Origin: Bacillota bacterium
GTDB lineage: Bacteria; Bacillota; Clostridia; Acetivibrionales; JAEZXR01
DNA: 25,660 nucleotides
Assembly: GCA_023419605.1 (NCBI GenBank)
Contig: JAEZXR010000024.1
Location: 1-25,660, forward strand
Direction of reading: 5' to 3'
The translations under genes and the position numbers were made by a program. Each line of letters begins with the position of its first letter. Within the stretch, counting starts at the first letter, position 1. Of the stretch, positions 6,904 through 15,058 are shown piece by piece. Below the pieces are notes generated by a model. It was not told where the DNA came from and did not search any database. It worked only from the letters and a program-made list of their open reading frames with translations.

Positions 6904-9360
6904 CTACTCTGCACTTTTCAAGGACTCTACCATGTTAATTTTCTTTAGCCGGCCGAACATCACCACGTTCACAAGCCCTGCAAAGACCACTGTCAATACA
7001 GCGGAATAAACAAAACTCAAGGGCTTGATCGCACGTACAAACATGATCAGGTCGATCTCTGTAGTCACCACTACATACCGATGGAGGCCGATCCCCAGCA
7101 GCAGTCCTGCCAGGGTCCCCAAAATGGACAGCAGGATATTTTCCCTGTAGATATAGGCTGCCACTTCCCTGTCGTAAAAGCCTAAAACCTTTATCGTGGC
7201 CAGTTCCCGTATTCTTTCATTAATGTTAATGCTGGTCAGGTTATACATAACAACGAACGCCAGTGCCGCCGCAGATAGAATCAATACCCAGATCACGGAA
7301 TTCATGCTGTCCATGCTCTTTTGAAAATCACTGCTAATTCCCGTTGTAAAGTTTACGGAGTTTATGCTCTTGTTTTTCATCAGATTCGTAGACAGCGCCT
7401 TCTCCGTGTCTTTGTCCGTATTCTTCAATATGGCGGTAAAGCCATTATACTTCACCGGCTCGCCAAACAGTTCCTCGTAGTATCCGGGAGACATGTATAT
7501 GTAGTGTCCGACATATTGCTCCGTTATACTCAGCACCTTCGGCGCAACGGTTTTTCCCCCCCGGGTTATTTCTATCGTGTCCCCTTTTTGAATAGCAAAA
7601 AGCTTGGAGAACTTCTCGGTAATGACAATACCTTCGTCTGAAAGAGGTATTTTCGTCCCTTTCATTCGCAGATCGATAAAGTGATTTAACAGGTCCTTGT
7701 TCTCGGGAACCGTTATATAGGCACTGCCCTCACTCCGGCCGCTGCCTTCCTTGTTGACGGACACGCTTTGCTGGAATAGAAGCAAGGAGCTGTTGATCTC
7801 TCCATATTGCTTGATCCCTTCCTTTAAGCGCTTCGCTGCATCTCCCTCCACCGGTTGATTTAAGAAAGCCATCATGTTATAGGCATAAATTGAATTAAAC
7901 TGCAGGTCCGTGATGGACAAAATGGAGTTTTTCAGTCCGAAACCTGTCAAAAGCAGCCCTGTACAGCCTGCGATTCCAACGATGGTCATGAAGAATCTCT
8001 TTTTATACCGCAGTATGTTTCTGGCCGTTACCTTTCCCGTAAAAGACAGCCTTTTCCATATAAAGCCCACCCTCTCCAGAAAAATACGTTTCCCTGCCTT
8101 GGGTGCTTTGGGACGCATGAGTACCGCAGGTACTACTACCAGCTCCTTAATACAGGCAAATACGGCTGCAATGGTAGTACATAGCACGGCCACCAGCGTT
8201 GAGGTCACTGCCAGGTCCATATGAAAGGGGATAACCGTCGCCGGTAGGGCATACATGATCCGGTAGGCATTAAAAATAACCGTAGGAAAGAGTTGAAAGC
8301 CGACCAGGGTGCCTACGATACTTCCTCCAATGCTTGCTGCAAAGGAGTACAGGAAATATTGGGATACAATGGCAGCCTTACCGTATCCCAAGGCTTTCAG
8401 GGTTCCGATCTGAACCCGGTGTTCCTCCACCATCCGTGTCATACTGGTGAGACACACCAGCGCTGCCACCAAAAAGAACAGCAGGGGGAAAACGGTTCCG
8501 ATGGCACCGATTCTGTCGGTATCATTCCTGAATCCGCTGACACCGGCATTATGGCTTCTATCGAATACATACCAGCCCTGTCCTTTGTCCGTTTTGCCCA
8601 AATTTTCAACTCTTTCCTTTACCGGGTTCACTACATCCTTGTATTCATCCAGAAAGGCATTTTTCTCCTTTGCGCCTTCTACACGAATAAGCAGCTCATT
8701 ATAAATTTTAGTTTTATCCACTCCCGGAAGCGCAGGAATGGCCAACTCTGCCGCAGACTTCTCTCCGATATGGAAGAAGGCTACTGTTTTCCCATTTCCC
8801 AGGGAATTGTTTCCCCTTTCATATTGGCTGATATAAAGGGGACTATTTACCGCCCCCACGATTTTAAACCGTTTCACGCCATTGGCAGTTTTCAGTTCTA
8901 CAGAGTCTCCGATTTTCAGTTTCTCGCTTTTCAAGTAGCCTTTTTCAGTAAGACACTCGTCCTCGTTCCCCGGAAGATTTCCTTCCAGCAGTTCGGGTTG
9001 GTTGATCCGCTGTTCATTAATGTTGAAGGAGTGGACCTTTACAGGCTTTTCCTCCCCTCCACTGACAGCCAGGGCGTCAAAGGTATACCCCGGTACTACC
9101 TCCGCTACGCCCTGGACTTCTTTCACCTTTTCCATATCCTTCCCGGTAAAACCCGTAGCAGCCAGTACGCTCAAATCTGCCAGATGGTGGGTATCCAGGT
9201 ATTGATCCGCAGTAGTTTTCATGTCGGGACTGGTAGCTCTGATTCCGGCAAAAAACGCCACACCGATGGCGATAATGACGAAGATGGAAAGGAACCTGGA
9301 TTTTGAATTCTTTATTTCCCGTAAAAGGTTTTTTCTGATTGACTTTTTCATGACTACCAT
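6904..9360 (-). CDS. ABC transporter permease, MacB/FtsX type with duplicated FtsX domain
   Basis: This is the membrane subunit of a type VII (MacB/LolCE-like) ABC system, 818 residues. TM1 is at about 23-41, followed by a large extracytoplasmic domain (about 45-280) and a block of three helices with the FtsX signature region (EEHRVQIGTLKALGYGK). A second half repeats this plan: a helix near 455-475, an outer domain, then three C-terminal helices with NERIRELATIKVLGF. Such proteins couple ATP use to movement of lipids, peptides or drugs at the outer membrane face rather than through a channel. The partner ATPase lies immediately upstream and overlaps by 7 nt. ATG 9360 and ATG 9351 are both possible starts; an AAAGGA lies upstream of both. 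Confidence 0.9.
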   Translation of the reverse strand: MVVMKKSIRKNLLREIKNSKSRFLSIFVIIAIGVAFFAGIRATSPDMKTTADQYLDTHHLADLSVLAATGFTGKDMEKVKEVQGVAEVVPGYTFDALAVSGGEEKPVKVHSFNINEQRINQPELLEGNLPGNEDECLTEKGYLKSEKLKIGDSVELKTANGVKRFKIVGAVNSPLYISQYERGNNSLGNGKTVAFFHIGEKSAAELAIPALPGVDKTKIYNELLIRVEGAKEKNAFLDEYKDVVNPVKERVENLGKTDKGQGWYVFDRSHNAGVSGFRNDTDRIGAIGTVFPLLFFLVAALVCLTSMTRMVEEHRVQIGTLKALGYGKAAIVSQYFLYSFAASIGGSIVGTLVGFQLFPTVIFNAYRIMYALPATVIPFHMDLAVTSTLVAVLCTTIAAVFACIKELVVVPAVLMRPKAPKAGKRIFLERVGFIWKRLSFTGKVTARNILRYKKRFFMTIVGIAGCTGLLLTGFGLKNSILSITDLQFNSIYAYNMMAFLNQPVEGDAAKRLKEGIKQYGEINSSLLLFQQSVSVNKEGSGRSEGSAYITVPENKDLLNHFIDLRMKGTKIPLSDEGIVITEKFSKLFAIQKGDTIEITRGGKTVAPKVLSITEQYVGHYIYMSPGYYEELFGEPVKYNGFTAILKNTDKDTEKALSTNLMKNKSINSVNFTTGISSDFQKSMDSMNSVIWVLILSAAALAFVVMYNLTSININERIRELATIKVLGFYDREVAAYIYRENILLSILGTLAGLLLGIGLHRYVVVTTEIDLIMFVRAIKPLSFVYSAVLTVVFAGLVNVVMFGRLKKINMVESLKSAE

Positions 9361-10058
9361 TCAATCCTTTCCACAGGGATTGGATTGGCATTGGCAGTTA
9401 CACTGTCTACTTTACCGTTTTTTACTTTAATCACTTTATCCGCCATGGGTGCGATAGCCAGGTTATGGGTAATGACAATGACGGTCATCCCTGAATTTCT
9501 ACAAGTATCCTGTAAAAGGCCCAAAATGGACTTTCCTGTGTTATAGTCCAATGCTCCTGTAGGCTCATCGCATAACAACAGCTTCGGATTTTTGGCAAGG
9601 GCTCGCGCGATAGCTACTCTTTGCTGTTCCCCGCCCGACAGCTGGGCCGGGAAGTTATTTCTCCGGGGAGTAAGACCCACTTGCTCCAGCACCTTCTCCG
9701 GGTCTAAGGGCTCCTTGCAGATTTGCGCCGCCAGCTCCACATTTTCAATGGCCGTGAGATTTTGTACCAGGTTATAGAACTGGAAAACAAAACCGATATC
9801 ATACCGCCGGTAAGTAGTCAGCTCTTTTGTCGTGTACCGGCTAATCTCATTTCCGTCTACTATGATTTGTCCGCTGCTGCAAAAATCCATTCCACCCAAT
9901 ATGTTTAACACCGTACTTTTACCCGCTCCACTCGGTCCGGCTACTACTACAAACTCTCCTTTATCAATGGAAAAGGAAACTCCGTCCACGGCCTTTATCT
10001 CTACTTCTCCCATTCTATAACTCTTTTTTACATCTTTAAATTCTATGTATTTATACAA
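9354..10058 (-). CDS. ABC transporter ATPase, MacB/LolD type
   Basis: This is the cytoplasmic ATPase partner of the FtsX-type permease, 234 residues. Walker A is GPSGAGKST (41-49), the Q-loop is VFQFYNL (about 91-97), the signature is LSGGEQQR (140-147), Walker B is LLLCDEPTGALD with Glu 165, and the H-loop is ITHN. The CDEPTGALD form is typical of the MacB/LolD/FtsE group. The start is TTG at 10058: AAGGAGAGG lies 6 nt upstream and no ATG gives the full N-terminal strand. The gene has its own consensus promoter and is divergent from a TetR gene, which is the obvious candidate regulator. Confidence 0.93.
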   Translation of the reverse strand: MYKYIEFKDVKKSYRMGEVEIKAVDGVSFSIDKGEFVVVAGPSGAGKSTVLNILGGMDFCSSGQIIVDGNEISRYTTKELTTYRRYDIGFVFQFYNLVQNLTAIENVELAAQICKEPLDPEKVLEQVGLTPRRNNFPAQLSGGEQQRVAIARALAKNPKLLLCDEPTGALDYNTGKSILGLLQDTCRNSGMTVIVITHNLAIAPMADKVIKVKNGKVDSVTANANPIPVERIEW

Positions 10059-10108
10059 ATAAATCCTCTCCTTAGGTCTTACGTTTTAGCTCTATTTTAC
10101 TTTAATTT

Positions 10109-10137
10109 ATTTTACTTCCAGCAGTATTCACTGTCAA
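10109..10137 (-). promoter_or_regulatory. Sigma-A promoter of the MacB-like ABC operon
   Basis: On the minus strand TTGACA (10137-10132), exactly 17 nt, then TAAAAT (10114-10109). It is back to back with the TetR promoter, with about 50 bp between the two -35 elements. Confidence 0.85.
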
Positions 10138-10167
10138 ATTAAAATATATGCTTCCGGGCTAAAAAAC

Positions 10168-10181
10168 ATAAACCGGTTTAT
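10168..10181. promoter_or_regulatory. 14-bp perfect palindrome between divergent promoters, candidate TetR operator
   Basis: ATAAACCGGTTTAT is a perfect palindrome lying 5 nt upstream of the -35 of the TetR gene and 30 nt upstream of the -35 of the ABC operon. Form and position fit a TetR-family operator that could act on both genes. It resembles the two TGAAC-N3-GTTCA repeats further right (10215-10227 and 10872-10884), differing by A/G at one position and one base of spacing. Confidence 0.55.
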
Positions 10182-10186
10182 ATGGA

Positions 10187-10227
10187 TTGACATCATTTTA
10201 CTTTGGAGTTATAATGAACATCGTTCA
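10187..10227 (+). promoter_or_regulatory. Consensus promoter of the TetR gene with abutting inverted repeat
   Basis: TTGACA (10187-10192), a 17-nt spacer and TATAAT (10210-10215) form a full consensus promoter. TGAAC-ATC-GTTCA (10215-10227) starts on the last base of the -10 and covers the start site. The same layout, TATTAT running into TGAAC-CAT-GTTCA, recurs before the plus-strand MFS gene. Confidence 0.85.
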
Positions 10228-10243
10228 GAAAGGAGGGAAAGAA

Positions 10244-10792
10244 GTGCCCAAAATCATAGATAACCCCGAAGAAGTCATTTTGAGTCACGCCCGGGATATT
10301 ATACTTAACGACGGTTATACCAGTTTAACCATGCGAAAGGTATCCAACAATTCCGGAATCGCCGTTGGTACTATTTACAATTACTTCCCTACGAAGGACC
10401 ATTTGACACTGCGGCTCATGGAAGATTACTGGTATGACTACCTGAAAGCACTGGATGAAATTGATCGGCTGGAAGCAGATTTGTTTGCAAAGCTGTTCCG
10501 CATCTATAAAAAACTGGATGACTTTACCCAAACCTTCCTGGAAGTATGGGTAAAAAATAGCACCCCCGGCTATACGGAAGACAGCCGGAACAGAAAAAAG
10601 AATTTTATGCAGAAGCTGAGCAAAAGACTTGAGGAAATTCTCATGGAAGCTCATGGCAAGGAAATCATTCATTTGCCTCTGGAGCCTTCTGCCACAGCAG
10701 AATTTTTGCTTTTAAACTTCCTAACGATGGCACAAATGAAACAATTTGAATATAATAACTTTGAGAAAATACTAAAAAAGCTTTTTGAATAA
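10244..10792 (+). CDS. TetR/AcrR-family transcriptional regulator
   Basis: This is a repressor of about 182 residues. The N-terminal helix-turn-helix reads SHARDIILNDGY followed by TSLTMRKVSNNSGIAVGTIYNYF, the classic TetR pattern ending in GTxYxYF. The rest is a divergent all-helical ligand domain. I start at GTG 10244 because AAAGGAGGG lies 6 nt upstream; the longer reading from 10187 would begin inside the -35 element of its own promoter and is excluded. It lies between the divergent MacB-like ABC operon and a co-directional MFS exporter, with similar inverted repeats near all three promoters, so it probably controls both exporters and itself. The ligand is unknown. Confidence 0.92.
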   Translation: MPKIIDNPEEVILSHARDIILNDGYTSLTMRKVSNNSGIAVGTIYNYFPTKDHLTLRLMEDYWYDYLKALDEIDRLEADLFAKLFRIYKKLDDFTQTFLEVWVKNSTPGYTEDSRNRKKNFMQKLSKRLEEILMEAHGKEIIHLPLEPSATAEFLLLNFLTMAQMKQFEYNNFEKILKKLFE

Positions 10793-10795
10793 TTC

Positions 10796-10854
10796 ATTCA
10801 TGCAAAGTGGAGGTATCCCTGCCGCTAATTTTATAGCCTCCACTGTGCATGAAT
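10796..10854 (+). other. Hairpin between the TetR and MFS genes, with sequence complementary to the MFS ribosome site
   Basis: Arms of 18 nt (10796-10813 and 10837-10854) pair with a single mismatch around a 23-nt loop. There is no U-tract behind it, so it is not a standard terminator. The right arm contains AGCCTCCAC (10835-10843), which is the exact complement of GTGGAGGCT (10913-10921), the Shine-Dalgarno region of the MFS gene. Its left-arm partner GTGGAGG (10807-10813) is a copy of the same ribosome site. Confidence 0.6.
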
Positions 10855-10866
10855 TCATTATTGCTT

Positions 10867-10884
10867 TATTATGAACCATGTTCA
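10867..10884 (+). promoter_or_regulatory. Candidate promoter -10 and TetR operator of the plus-strand MFS exporter
   Basis: TATTAT (10867-10872) runs directly into TGAAC-CAT-GTTCA (10872-10884), matching the TATAAT plus TGAAC-ATC-GTTCA arrangement of the TetR promoter position for position. No good -35 is seen at the right distance, so the promoter would be weak or need an activator. The repeat extends to a 15-nt form (ATGAAC-CAT-GTTCAT). Confidence 0.6.
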
Positions 10885-10926
10885 TTTAGCAGTGCCCATA
10901 AAAATTATTAATGTGGAGGCTTTATT

Positions 10927-12600
10927 ATGAAACAGAAAAACACAACCTTACTGCTGGCCCTGTTTCTTCTGGGAATCTTTATGGGGGCCATCGACACCGG
11001 TATCGTTTCGCCGGCAAGAGAACTGATCCAAAACAGCTTCGGAGTGGATAGAAGCGTCGGTACCTGGATGATCACCCTGTATACACTGGTCTACGCGATC
11101 TCCATGCCCATCGTCAGTAAAATGGCGGATAAATACGGCTATAAGAAAGTGTACATCTTCGGCATTGCCACCTTTGGAATCGGTTCCTTATTTTGCGGCC
11201 TTGCCAACTTCTACGGCACTTTCGCCTTTTTCCTTTTGGCGCGTGCCATCCAGGCCATCGGAGCAGGAGGCATCATGCCCATTGCCAATGCGGTTATCGG
11301 CAACAGCTTCCCGGAAGAAAAACGAGGAACAGCCCTGGGGATGGTCGGAATGATTTATGGTGTAGGAAACATTCTGGGACCTACCTTGGGAAGCAGTATT
11401 ATCGATATCGCAGGCTCCGATCATTGGGGATGGATTTTCTTTATCAATGTACCCATCAGCATCGCTATCATTTTACTAAGCGCAAGTATGGAAAATACAA
11501 CCGCCGCTGTGCAAAAGCCCATGGATCTGCCCGGCTCTGTCGTACTGGCCGGCGTCATCGGGAGCTTGATGTATGCCTTAACCAATCTGGATTTCTTTCA
11601 TTTTGCCGACAGCATAAAAACCACGGAGGTATACCCTTTCCTGTTGAGCTTTGCAATATTAACACCGGTTTTACTGTTTGTTGAGAAGAGGGCCAAAGAT
11701 CCGATTCTGAACATAAAATACTTTAAGGACAGGCAAATGCTGATGATTCTCATCATTTCCTTCATCGTGGGTATTGGCATGATGGGAATGGTGTTTGTTC
11801 CACAGTTTTCGGAAAACGTCCTGAAAATAAAAGCCGGAAGCGGTGGCTATCTGGTCACTTTACTTGCAGTATTTTCCGGCATCGCTGCACCCTTCAGCGG
11901 CAAGCTGATTGATAAAAAGGGTGCCCGCTTTGTTCTGGCCCTCGGCTTTCTCTTTACCGTCACAGGTGCATTATTCCTCGGATACGTAACTACAAAGTCC
12001 CTGACTTTTATCAGCGTCTTCATTGGGCTGGCCCTTATGGGATTGGGCGTCGGTTTCACCATGGGAGCTCCACTGAATTACCTGGTGCTTCAAACGGTCC
12101 CGAAGGAGGAAAGCGCCTCAGGCCTCGCCACCATGTCACTGGTCCGGTCCATCGGGCTGGCTATATCCCCCAGTGTTATGATCGGATTTATTGTGGATGC
12201 TGCCAAAGGACTTCAACCCAAACTCATGGAAACCCTTCAGACAGGACTGGCAGCTTCCATGCCCAAGGGAATGTCCATACCCACTGCCGCTTCCGGAGGA
12301 GGAAATGCAGAAGCCTTTAAAGCATTGCAGAATGCGGACGTAACCACGATTGTGGATATGCTGAAAGAAGCTGTGGGCAGCGTGGTACCGGCCCAAGCAA
12401 AACCTATGATCGGAAAAGCCATTGATTCCATTAGTGATGCCATCGTTACCACCTTCCAATCCGTCATGAATACCGGCTATACGCATATGTATGTGGCTGC
12501 CGCCATCATCGCAGCCTGCGGCTTTGTGGCTGCATTGCTGCTGCGAAAAAAAGATGTAGGTATTTCGGCAGACACTGTAAATCACTCTATGGGTGAATAG
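10927..12600 (+). CDS. MFS drug exporter, DHA2 family (14 TM), with an extended loop before the last helix
   Basis: This is a predicted proton-coupled multidrug exporter of 557 residues. Motifs seen are GAIDTGIVSPA in TM1, a motif A variant (SKMADKYGYKK) after TM2, and antiporter motif C (GNILGPTLGSS) in TM5. Between the last two helices there is a long polar loop (about residues 420-515), making the protein about 60 residues longer than most relatives. Such a loop is known in several actinobacterial and clostridial DHA2 carriers. GGAGG lies 7 nt before ATG 10927. It follows the TetR gene by 134 nt and shares its candidate operator, so it is the likely target of that regulator. A strong terminator follows. 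Confidence 0.92.
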   Translation: MKQKNTTLLLALFLLGIFMGAIDTGIVSPARELIQNSFGVDRSVGTWMITLYTLVYAISMPIVSKMADKYGYKKVYIFGIATFGIGSLFCGLANFYGTFAFFLLARAIQAIGAGGIMPIANAVIGNSFPEEKRGTALGMVGMIYGVGNILGPTLGSSIIDIAGSDHWGWIFFINVPISIAIILLSASMENTTAAVQKPMDLPGSVVLAGVIGSLMYALTNLDFFHFADSIKTTEVYPFLLSFAILTPVLLFVEKRAKDPILNIKYFKDRQMLMILIISFIVGIGMMGMVFVPQFSENVLKIKAGSGGYLVTLLAVFSGIAAPFSGKLIDKKGARFVLALGFLFTVTGALFLGYVTTKSLTFISVFIGLALMGLGVGFTMGAPLNYLVLQTVPKEESASGLATMSLVRSIGLAISPSVMIGFIVDAAKGLQPKLMETLQTGLAASMPKGMSIPTAASGGGNAEAFKALQNADVTTIVDMLKEAVGSVVPAQAKPMIGKAIDSISDAIVTTFQSVMNTGYTHMYVAAAIIAACGFVAALLLRKKDVGISADTVNHSMGE

Positions 12601-12610
12601 GTTATCCATC

Positions 12611-12654
12611 AAAACAAAGGAGCCCTTCAGTTTTATGAAGGGCTCCTTTGTTTT
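12611..12654. terminator. Bidirectional terminator between the MFS exporter and the TerC-family gene
   Basis: AAAACAAAGGAGCCCTTCA (12611-12629) pairs perfectly with its inverse (12636-12654) around a 6-nt loop. The T-rich right end serves the plus-strand exporter and the A-rich left end (T-run on minus) serves the minus-strand gene ending at 12664. Confidence 0.93.
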
Positions 12655-12663
12655 TGTCCTATA

Positions 12664-13389
12664 TTAAAGCTTTTTCGCTGTACCATAGTTTTCCACTACT
12701 GCATCATCCTTATTTTCATCCTGCTTTTTGATTTTGAAAATTCCATAGGCTATGGTTAACAGAGCAAGCGCCCAGGGTACGATAATTCCAACGGTATGGT
12801 TGACATGGGACACCAGAAGCCTGTCCTCCAATATCATAGCTACAGCCGTATGCATTAGAATCGCGCCTCCGATATAAATGGTAATTTTATATTTCCGCAT
12901 CAAAAGGGCTACATACTGGCTTCCAAAGAATATGATCGGAATGTTTAATATGATTCCGAAAGCGATAAGCCCGATACTGCCATGGGCCGTTCCTGCGATG
13001 GCAAGAACATTGTCCAGGCTCATGCTGATGTCTGCTATGATGATACTGGCCACAGCCTTCCAGAAGTTTCCTGCCGACTTGACGTGATGCCCTTCTCCTT
13101 CGCTTTCATCTCCCTGGTTGATCAAATCCCAGGTAATTTTTAAGAGCAGCAATCCACCCACCAATTTAATGGGGAGCCATTCTACCTGCATTATAATTGT
13201 TACAATAGAGGCAAAGAAAATACGCAGCCCTATAGCTCCTGAGACACCAACGATACTGGCGGTTTTAGCCTGCTTAGGTTCAAGGTTCCGTATCGCTAAG
13301 GCAATAACTCCAACGTTATCCCCTGAAAGAACAATATCCAGCAGTGTTATTTGCAGTGCTGCCATTATAAAGATCATGACCTCATTCAT
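12664..13389 (-). CDS. TerC/YjbE-family integral membrane protein, probable metal (manganese) exporter
   Basis: The protein is 241 residues with about seven helices. The two inverted family motifs carry the conserved acidic residues: LDIVLSGDNVGVIALA near the N-terminus and ADISMSLDNVLAIAG about 100 residues later. Relatives (YjbE, YceF, Alx, TerC) export Mn2+ or load it onto secreted enzymes. The C-terminus is a polar tail rich in Lys, Asp and Glu. I start at ATG 13389, 7 nt after AAAGGAG; ATG 13395 is too close to that site. Upstream (13390-13658) I looked for a yybP-ykoY manganese riboswitch and did not find its conserved core. That gap shows only a small GAGGG-AAA-CCCTC hairpin (13529-13541). 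Confidence 0.9.
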   Translation of the reverse strand: MNEVMIFIMAALQITLLDIVLSGDNVGVIALAIRNLEPKQAKTASIVGVSGAIGLRIFFASIVTIIMQVEWLPIKLVGGLLLLKITWDLINQGDESEGEGHHVKSAGNFWKAVASIIIADISMSLDNVLAIAGTAHGSIGLIAFGIILNIPIIFFGSQYVALLMRKYKITIYIGGAILMHTAVAMILEDRLLVSHVNHTVGIIVPWALALLTIAYGIFKIKKQDENKDDAVVENYGTAKKL

Positions 13390-13658
13390 ATACATTCTCC
13401 TTTGGTATTAAGTCTATCCCCTATTGTACTCCTATTTTACGGATATTTCTACAGTCTTCTCCTTTTTTCTTCATTACAATAGTATGCCAGCTTAAACTAT
13501 ACCCTAAATTTACTCGTTACTCTTTACAGAGGGTTTCCCTCACGGCTGTCCCTTTTTATTTCCTCCTGTATCGCTGACTTCTTTTTTCTATAGAACTGCT
13601 GACTTGGATTATGCTTGCTATGCTGCCATTTGCCGCTTAGCTTCTAATAATTTTCCTG

Positions 13659-14504
13659 CTACCTATGTCCCATAGGATTTATGCATTCGCAAGGAACCTT
13701 CGTTTGACACAACCCACATCCTGACCCCAGCTTTGTAATCCCGCCGTAAGACTCGGCTAATTTTTTTGATTTATCGCCATAAACAAAATTCAAGCATTTT
13801 TTCTTATCATGCCCCTCTTTAGATATTGCATCAACAGGGCATCTTTTAATACAAGCTCCACAAATGCCTTTACTATATAACAAACAGTTTTCCGTATGCT
13901 TTTTAGCCTCTCTGGCATCTGGAGTAAGGGCTAACTCGGTTACAAATGAGATCAGCCTTATGGCTATTCCTTTTTCACTAATAAACCCGTCGTTTATTCC
14001 AAAGGTTCCAAGTCCGGCTGCATAGGCCACATGACGTTCCGACCAGTTCGAACTGGGCCCTGAAGCTGTGCCGTAGATTTTAAACCCCTCGGCTCGCGAA
14101 GGCGCTATTGTTCTATATCCTCTTTGATTTAAAAAACTCTCCATATGCCGGACGAATCCTCGAAGAAATATCTCATCGCCAAAAGTGCGAAGCAATGCCC
14201 ATTCTTTTGACGCATTTTCCTTTTGTTCCCGATTGCTTTTTCTGATTTTTTCATTTATGGGCAGCGCCACACTGATGACTGTCCCCCCCGAATACCGGTC
14301 CTGCCCAAAAGCCATTTCATAGGCTTCCTCCGGCGTTAAATGTTCAGGGCCGATTATTTTCTTATACTCCTTAAACAACGGATCCTCCGCAGACGCAAAT
14401 TTTATAATAGGTTCATCATAATAATGGTCGTTTGTTTCTTCACACCAATTCTCTTTGCTTTCCTGTACGTATTTTTTAATTTCATCCATTATTAAATTTT
14501 TCAT
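13659..14504 (-). CDS. QueG-like 4Fe-4S protein (epoxyqueuosine reductase-related)
   Basis: The protein is 281 residues. The middle segment WSERHVAYAAGLGTFGINDG followed by ISEKGIAIRL matches the QueG/reductive-dehalogenase-like core. The C-terminus carries cysteines for two 4Fe-4S clusters: C-x7-CGACIKRCP, then KKKC, then CGLCQTKVPCEC. It is shorter than true QueG (about 350-380 residues) and ends right after the clusters, so it is likely a paralogue whose substrate is not queuosine; a role in cobalamin-linked reduction is possible but unproven. GGAGG lies 7 nt before ATG 14504. The gene lies downstream of a MarR gene, and a palindrome like the one in the marR promoter sits in the 96-nt gap. 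Confidence 0.85.
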   Translation of the reverse strand: MKNLIMDEIKKYVQESKENWCEETNDHYYDEPIIKFASAEDPLFKEYKKIIGPEHLTPEEAYEMAFGQDRYSGGTVISVALPINEKIRKSNREQKENASKEWALLRTFGDEIFLRGFVRHMESFLNQRGYRTIAPSRAEGFKIYGTASGPSSNWSERHVAYAAGLGTFGINDGFISEKGIAIRLISFVTELALTPDAREAKKHTENCLLYSKGICGACIKRCPVDAISKEGHDKKKCLNFVYGDKSKKLAESYGGITKLGSGCGLCQTKVPCECINPMGHR

Positions 14505-14571
14505 TGCTCTACCTCCGTCATTTTTATATTAAATTTATAAAATCGGTGATCTATTATTAAATACCACCCAA

Positions 14572-14587
14572 TCGTGTATGTACACGA
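14572..14587. promoter_or_regulatory. Palindrome before the QueG-like gene, candidate MarR operator
   Basis: TCGTGTA-TG-TACACGA has perfect 7-bp arms. The palindrome in the promoter of the neighbouring marR gene reads TAGTGTA-TA-TACACTA, so the two sites share T-x-GTGTA-TN-TACAC-x-A, and the position that differs between them changes in a matched way on both arms. No clear -35/-10 pair could be assigned here. Confidence 0.7.
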
Positions 14588-14600
14588 CCAGAGTAAAAAA

Positions 14601-15038
14601 TTAAGGTTTAAGTGCCTCAATTTTAGCAAGCAATCCTGTCAAGGTATTCAAGTCATCCTTGCCCAGGTATTGCTCAATAAAGCTTTGTGCTTCTAGCCAA
14701 AGCACTTCTGCTTCATTAAAAGCTTTAAGCCCCGCTTCCGTCAGTTTTAATTGGCGATTTCGAGTTCCCTCTGCTGCAACATCTGCAACAAATCCCTTTT
14801 CTTCCATAGGCTTAAGGTTTCGTACAAGCGTGGTTCTATCCAGCCGCATTTCAAGGGCCAGATCACTTACATTTATGGGCTGCTGCTGCTTTATATGCTT
14901 GAGTAATGAAAATTGGCCCAATTTTAATCCACTGGGTACAAGCTTTTCATCGTAAATTTCAGTAATCGCTTGTGAAGCCCGCCGCAAGTTAAGGCAATTA
15001 CATACTGACGACTTTTTATTATAAATTTTTCTATCCAT
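14601..15038 (-). CDS. MarR-family transcriptional regulator
   Basis: This is a 145-residue winged-helix regulator. The N-terminus has the CNCLNLRRASQAIT block (two cysteines one residue apart) that marks a distinct MarR subgroup; in some relatives such cysteines sense oxidants, but here that is inference. The recognition region is NVSDLALEMRLDRTTLVRNLKPMEEKG (about 56-82) and the wing carries the variant EGTRNRQLKLT. AAGGGG lies before ATG 15038. It has its own consensus promoter covered by a perfect 16-bp palindrome, and a sister palindrome lies between it and the QueG-like gene, so that gene is the best candidate target. Confidence 0.92.
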   Translation of the reverse strand: MDRKIYNKKSSVCNCLNLRRASQAITEIYDEKLVPSGLKLGQFSLLKHIKQQQPINVSDLALEMRLDRTTLVRNLKPMEEKGFVADVAAEGTRNRQLKLTEAGLKAFNEAEVLWLEAQSFIEQYLGKDDLNTLTGLLAKIEALKP

Positions 15039-15058
15039 AGCATCCCCTTATTCCGCAT

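Noticed and set aside
8293..9306. Long plus-strand open frame (337 codons) opposite the FtsX-type permease gene
   Set aside because: It lies wholly antisense to a gene with clear motifs, has no ribosome site, and its translation has no recognisable domain and an odd Cys/His-rich, low-hydrophobic-order composition.
13390..13658. yybP-ykoY manganese riboswitch before the TerC-family gene
   Set aside because: It is expected from family knowledge, but the conserved core sequences and paired stems are not present in this gap. No clear -35/-10 pair was found either.
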